A stretch of DNA of 47,772 bases from a virus. The notes below the pieces were generated by a model that saw only the letters and a program-made list of their open reading frames with translations, was not told the origin of the DNA and ran no database searches. Positions 45,907 through 47,772 of this stretch are shown piece after piece (position 1 is the stretch's first letter; each line of letters begins with the position of its first letter). The stretch spans positions 1 through 47,772 of IMG/VR virus record IMGVR_UViG_3300032086_002091; one strand, written 5' to 3'. The translations under genes were made by a program, and so were the position numbers.

Positions 45907-47759
45907 CAATAGCCGTCTTCGACATTGAAGCAGACGGACTCAACCCAACTAAGATACACTGCCTCTCTGTGAAGCAAGGCAAATCTCCAATAAAGTCAAC
46001 ACATGTGTATAGTCATATGCGCAAGTTCTTTACTAAAGCTGATGTGTTAGTAGGCCATAACATCACTAGGTATGACATACCTGTAGTGGAAAAGCTACTA
46101 GACATTGAAGTGAAAGCTAAGATAGTTGACACACTCGCAATAAGTTGGTACCTATACCCAAACAGAATCATGCACGGTCTAGCAGACTGGGGTGAGGAGT
46201 TTGGCATACCTAAGCCCAAGATAGATGATTGGGAAGGGCTAACTACAGAAGAGTATATTCACCGTTGTAGTGAAGATGTTAAGATTAATAAGCGTCTGTG
46301 GGATAAGATGTGGCGTGACCTTAACAAGCTTTATGACAGTGAAGAAGAAGTATGGAGACTGATTGACTACCTACAGTTTAAAATGGACTGTGCTAGAGAG
46401 CAGGAAAGGCTTAGGTGGAAGTTAGATGTACCTCTGTGTACAAAAAATATGGAGGAGTTGAAAGGCTTTGAGCAAGATAAGATTAAAGAACTTGCTGAGG
46501 CTATGCCCAAAGTAATTAAGATGAAGCAGAAGTCTAGGCCAGCTAAGCCCTTTAAGCGTGACGGTACACCGTCTGTTGTAGGGCAAGCTTGGTTTGACTT
46601 ACTATTAAGCAAAGGTCTTCCAGAAGATTACGATGGCACTGTAGATGTTGTCGCTAGTCAGGATGAGCCTAACCCAAACTCAACCAAACAAGTTAAGGAT
46701 TGGCTATACTCATTAGGGTGGAAGCCACAAACCTTCAAGTACAAACGTGATAAGGTGACTAATGAATTAACTAAGATACCACAGATTAACTTGGAGCATG
46801 GTAAGGGCATATGTCCTAGCATTAAACTGTTGTACGCTAAAGAGACTAAGCTTGAGGCGTTAGATGGTTTGTCTGTACTCACCCACAGAATATCTATACT
46901 GAAAGGTTTCCTAGATAATGTGGATGAGGATGGCTATGTACAAGCTAGGGTGCAAGGCTTTACTAATACATTGCGATTCAAGCACAGGGTTGTAGTAAAC
47001 CTACCGGGTGTTGATAAGCCTTACGGCACATACATAAGGGGCTGCTTAACTTGCCCTGAGGGTTATGTGTTAGTTGGTAGTGACATGTCTTCTTTAGAGG
47101 ACAGGACTAAACAACACTACATGCACAAGTATGACCCAGAGTATGTTAAAGAGATGAACACAGAGGGTTTTGACCCTCACCTTGACATTGCTGAGGAAGC
47201 TGGTATGATGACCAGCAAACAAGTGGCAGAGTTTAAGGCAGGTGATAAGTCTCTTAACCATGTGAGGCATAACGCTAAGCAGGTTAACTACTCATGTACT
47301 TATGGTGTTACACCAGCTGGCCTAGTGCGTAACACTGGCATGAAGTTGTATGAGGCTGAGGTTTTACATAAGACATACTGGAAACGTAACTGGTCACTTA
47401 ACGCAATAGCAGACGCTTGTGTTGTTAAGAATTGTATGGGCACTAAGTGGCTTTACAATCCTGTTAGTGGTTTCTGGTACAGCCTACGTCACGACAAGGA
47501 TAGGTTCTCAACACTTAACCAAGGCACTGGCGTATATTGTTTTGACCGTTGGGTTGAGGGTATACGTGAGAAGAAGCTTCCAATAGTGGGACAAATGCAC
47601 GATGAAATAATTGGACTTATCCGAGACATTGATAGTGTTAAAAATAGGGCACTAAAGCTGCTGAAAGATTCCGTAGCTAAGGTGAACAAAGAACTTAAAC
47701 TTAACCGTGACTTAGACTGTGATGTTCAGTTTGGTTACAACTACGGAGATATACACTAA
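45903..47759 (+). CDS. DNA polymerase, PolA family, T7 gp5-like, 618 aa
   Basis: TTG start after AAGGAG, overlapping the sigma gene by 4 bases. The 3'-5' exonuclease has VFDIEADGLNP (4-14), LVGHNITRYDIPVVEKL (about 49-65) and YIHRCSEDVKINKRLWD. Polymerase motif A is LVGSDMSSLEDRTKQHY, motif B is RHNAKQVNYSCTYGV, motif C is GQMHDEIIGL. It ends VQFGYNYGDIH. Slightly shorter than T7 gp5 (704 aa), so the thioredoxin-binding insert is probably absent or reduced. Confidence 0.95.
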   Translation: MTIAVFDIEADGLNPTKIHCLSVKQGKSPIKSTHVYSHMRKFFTKADVLVGHNITRYDIPVVEKLLDIEVKAKIVDTLAISWYLYPNRIMHGLADWGEEFGIPKPKIDDWEGLTTEEYIHRCSEDVKINKRLWDKMWRDLNKLYDSEEEVWRLIDYLQFKMDCAREQERLRWKLDVPLCTKNMEELKGFEQDKIKELAEAMPKVIKMKQKSRPAKPFKRDGTPSVVGQAWFDLLLSKGLPEDYDGTVDVVASQDEPNPNSTKQVKDWLYSLGWKPQTFKYKRDKVTNELTKIPQINLEHGKGICPSIKLLYAKETKLEALDGLSVLTHRISILKGFLDNVDEDGYVQARVQGFTNTLRFKHRVVVNLPGVDKPYGTYIRGCLTCPEGYVLVGSDMSSLEDRTKQHYMHKYDPEYVKEMNTEGFDPHLDIAEEAGMMTSKQVAEFKAGDKSLNHVRHNAKQVNYSCTYGVTPAGLVRNTGMKLYEAEVLHKTYWKRNWSLNAIADACVVKNCMGTKWLYNPVSGFWYSLRHDKDRFSTLNQGTGVYCFDRWVEGIREKKLPIVGQMHDEIIGLIRDIDSVKNRALKLLKDSVAKVNKELKLNRDLDCDVQFGYNYGDIH

Positions 47760-47772
47760 TGTTTGATTTAAA
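47759..47772 (+). CDS. Start of a truncated ORF at the window edge
   Basis: ATG overlaps the polymerase stop (TAATG) and reads MFDL before the window ends. If the window joins end to start, the frame would continue MFDLKMKEKEPYEVS and stop at 32-34, overlapping the gene at 21. That would be a very short leader ORF, which proves nothing about circularity. Confidence 0.3.

Noticed and set aside
1-47772. CRISPR arrays, integrase or att sites, insertion sequences
   Set aside because: No regularly spaced repeats, integrase, repressor-type lysogeny genes or transposases seen. The mobile elements are limited to HNH genes and the group I intron.
47759-47772. End-to-start continuity as proof of a circular or complete genome
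   Set aside because: The joined frame encodes only about 15 residues, which could occur by chance. Completeness remains unproven.

Overview
This window looks like most or all of the genome of a lytic, T7-like podovirus (short-tailed dsDNA phage), probably infecting a marine or aquatic gammaproteobacterium. The evidence is a T7-type replication set (gp6-like 5'-3' exonuclease, primase-helicase, PolA-type DNA polymerase), a T7-type virion set in conserved order (terminase, portal, scaffold, capsid, two tubular tail proteins, internal virion proteins, tailspikes), short overlapping genes, and AT-leaning sequence. No single-subunit T7 RNA polymerase gene is present in the window. Instead there are four strong sigma70-type promoters and a phage-encoded sigma factor. 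That combination resembles VpV262/SIO1-type podoviruses more than true Autographiviridae; this placement is inference.

Layout. 1-7.3 kb (+): replication and nucleotide genes: a gp6-like exonuclease gene with an in-frame TGA, two HNH nucleases, an NTP diphosphohydrolase, a DEDD exonuclease, ribonucleotide reductase beta and alpha, and a very small ATP-dependent DNA ligase, ending at an intrinsic terminator. 7.4-29.9 kb (-): the late block, read leftward from a tailspike at 29.9 kb through terminase, head, tail and internal virion proteins to the lysis genes and a second tailspike. 29.9-31.3 kb: a control region with many hairpins, four tandem rightward sigma70 promoters and a long structured leader RNA. 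31.3-36.2 kb (+): small early genes, a class I glutamine amidotransferase, a tRNA-Arg(CCU) and a terminator. 36.2-42.8 kb (+): a class II glutamine amidotransferase, two amidoligase-type ligases, an ATP-grasp ligase and a lytic transglycosylase, interleaved with nine small proteins that share one C-terminal tail. 42.8-47.8 kb (+): primase-helicase split by a group I intron in its Walker A motif, a DUF7448-like protein, the sigma factor and DNA polymerase.

How it may work. Host RNA polymerase would start at the tandem promoters near 30.3-30.9 kb and read rightward through the early and middle genes. The phage sigma factor, made with the replication genes, is a candidate for switching host polymerase to the leftward late genes. 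RNR, NTPase, ligase and exonucleases supply and process DNA. The amidotransferase, amidoligase and ATP-grasp cluster probably makes a peptide or amide conjugate of unknown identity. Most notable to me: (1) the nine-member C-terminal-tail family, whose tail codons also carry the ribosome-binding site of the next gene; (2) a dnaX-like A_AAA_AAG slippery site that would fuse the class II amidotransferase to a zinc ribbon; (3) a long three-way-junction leader RNA.

Limits: no searches or folding programs were run. Family names rest on motifs recognised by eye, and pairings were checked base by base by hand.
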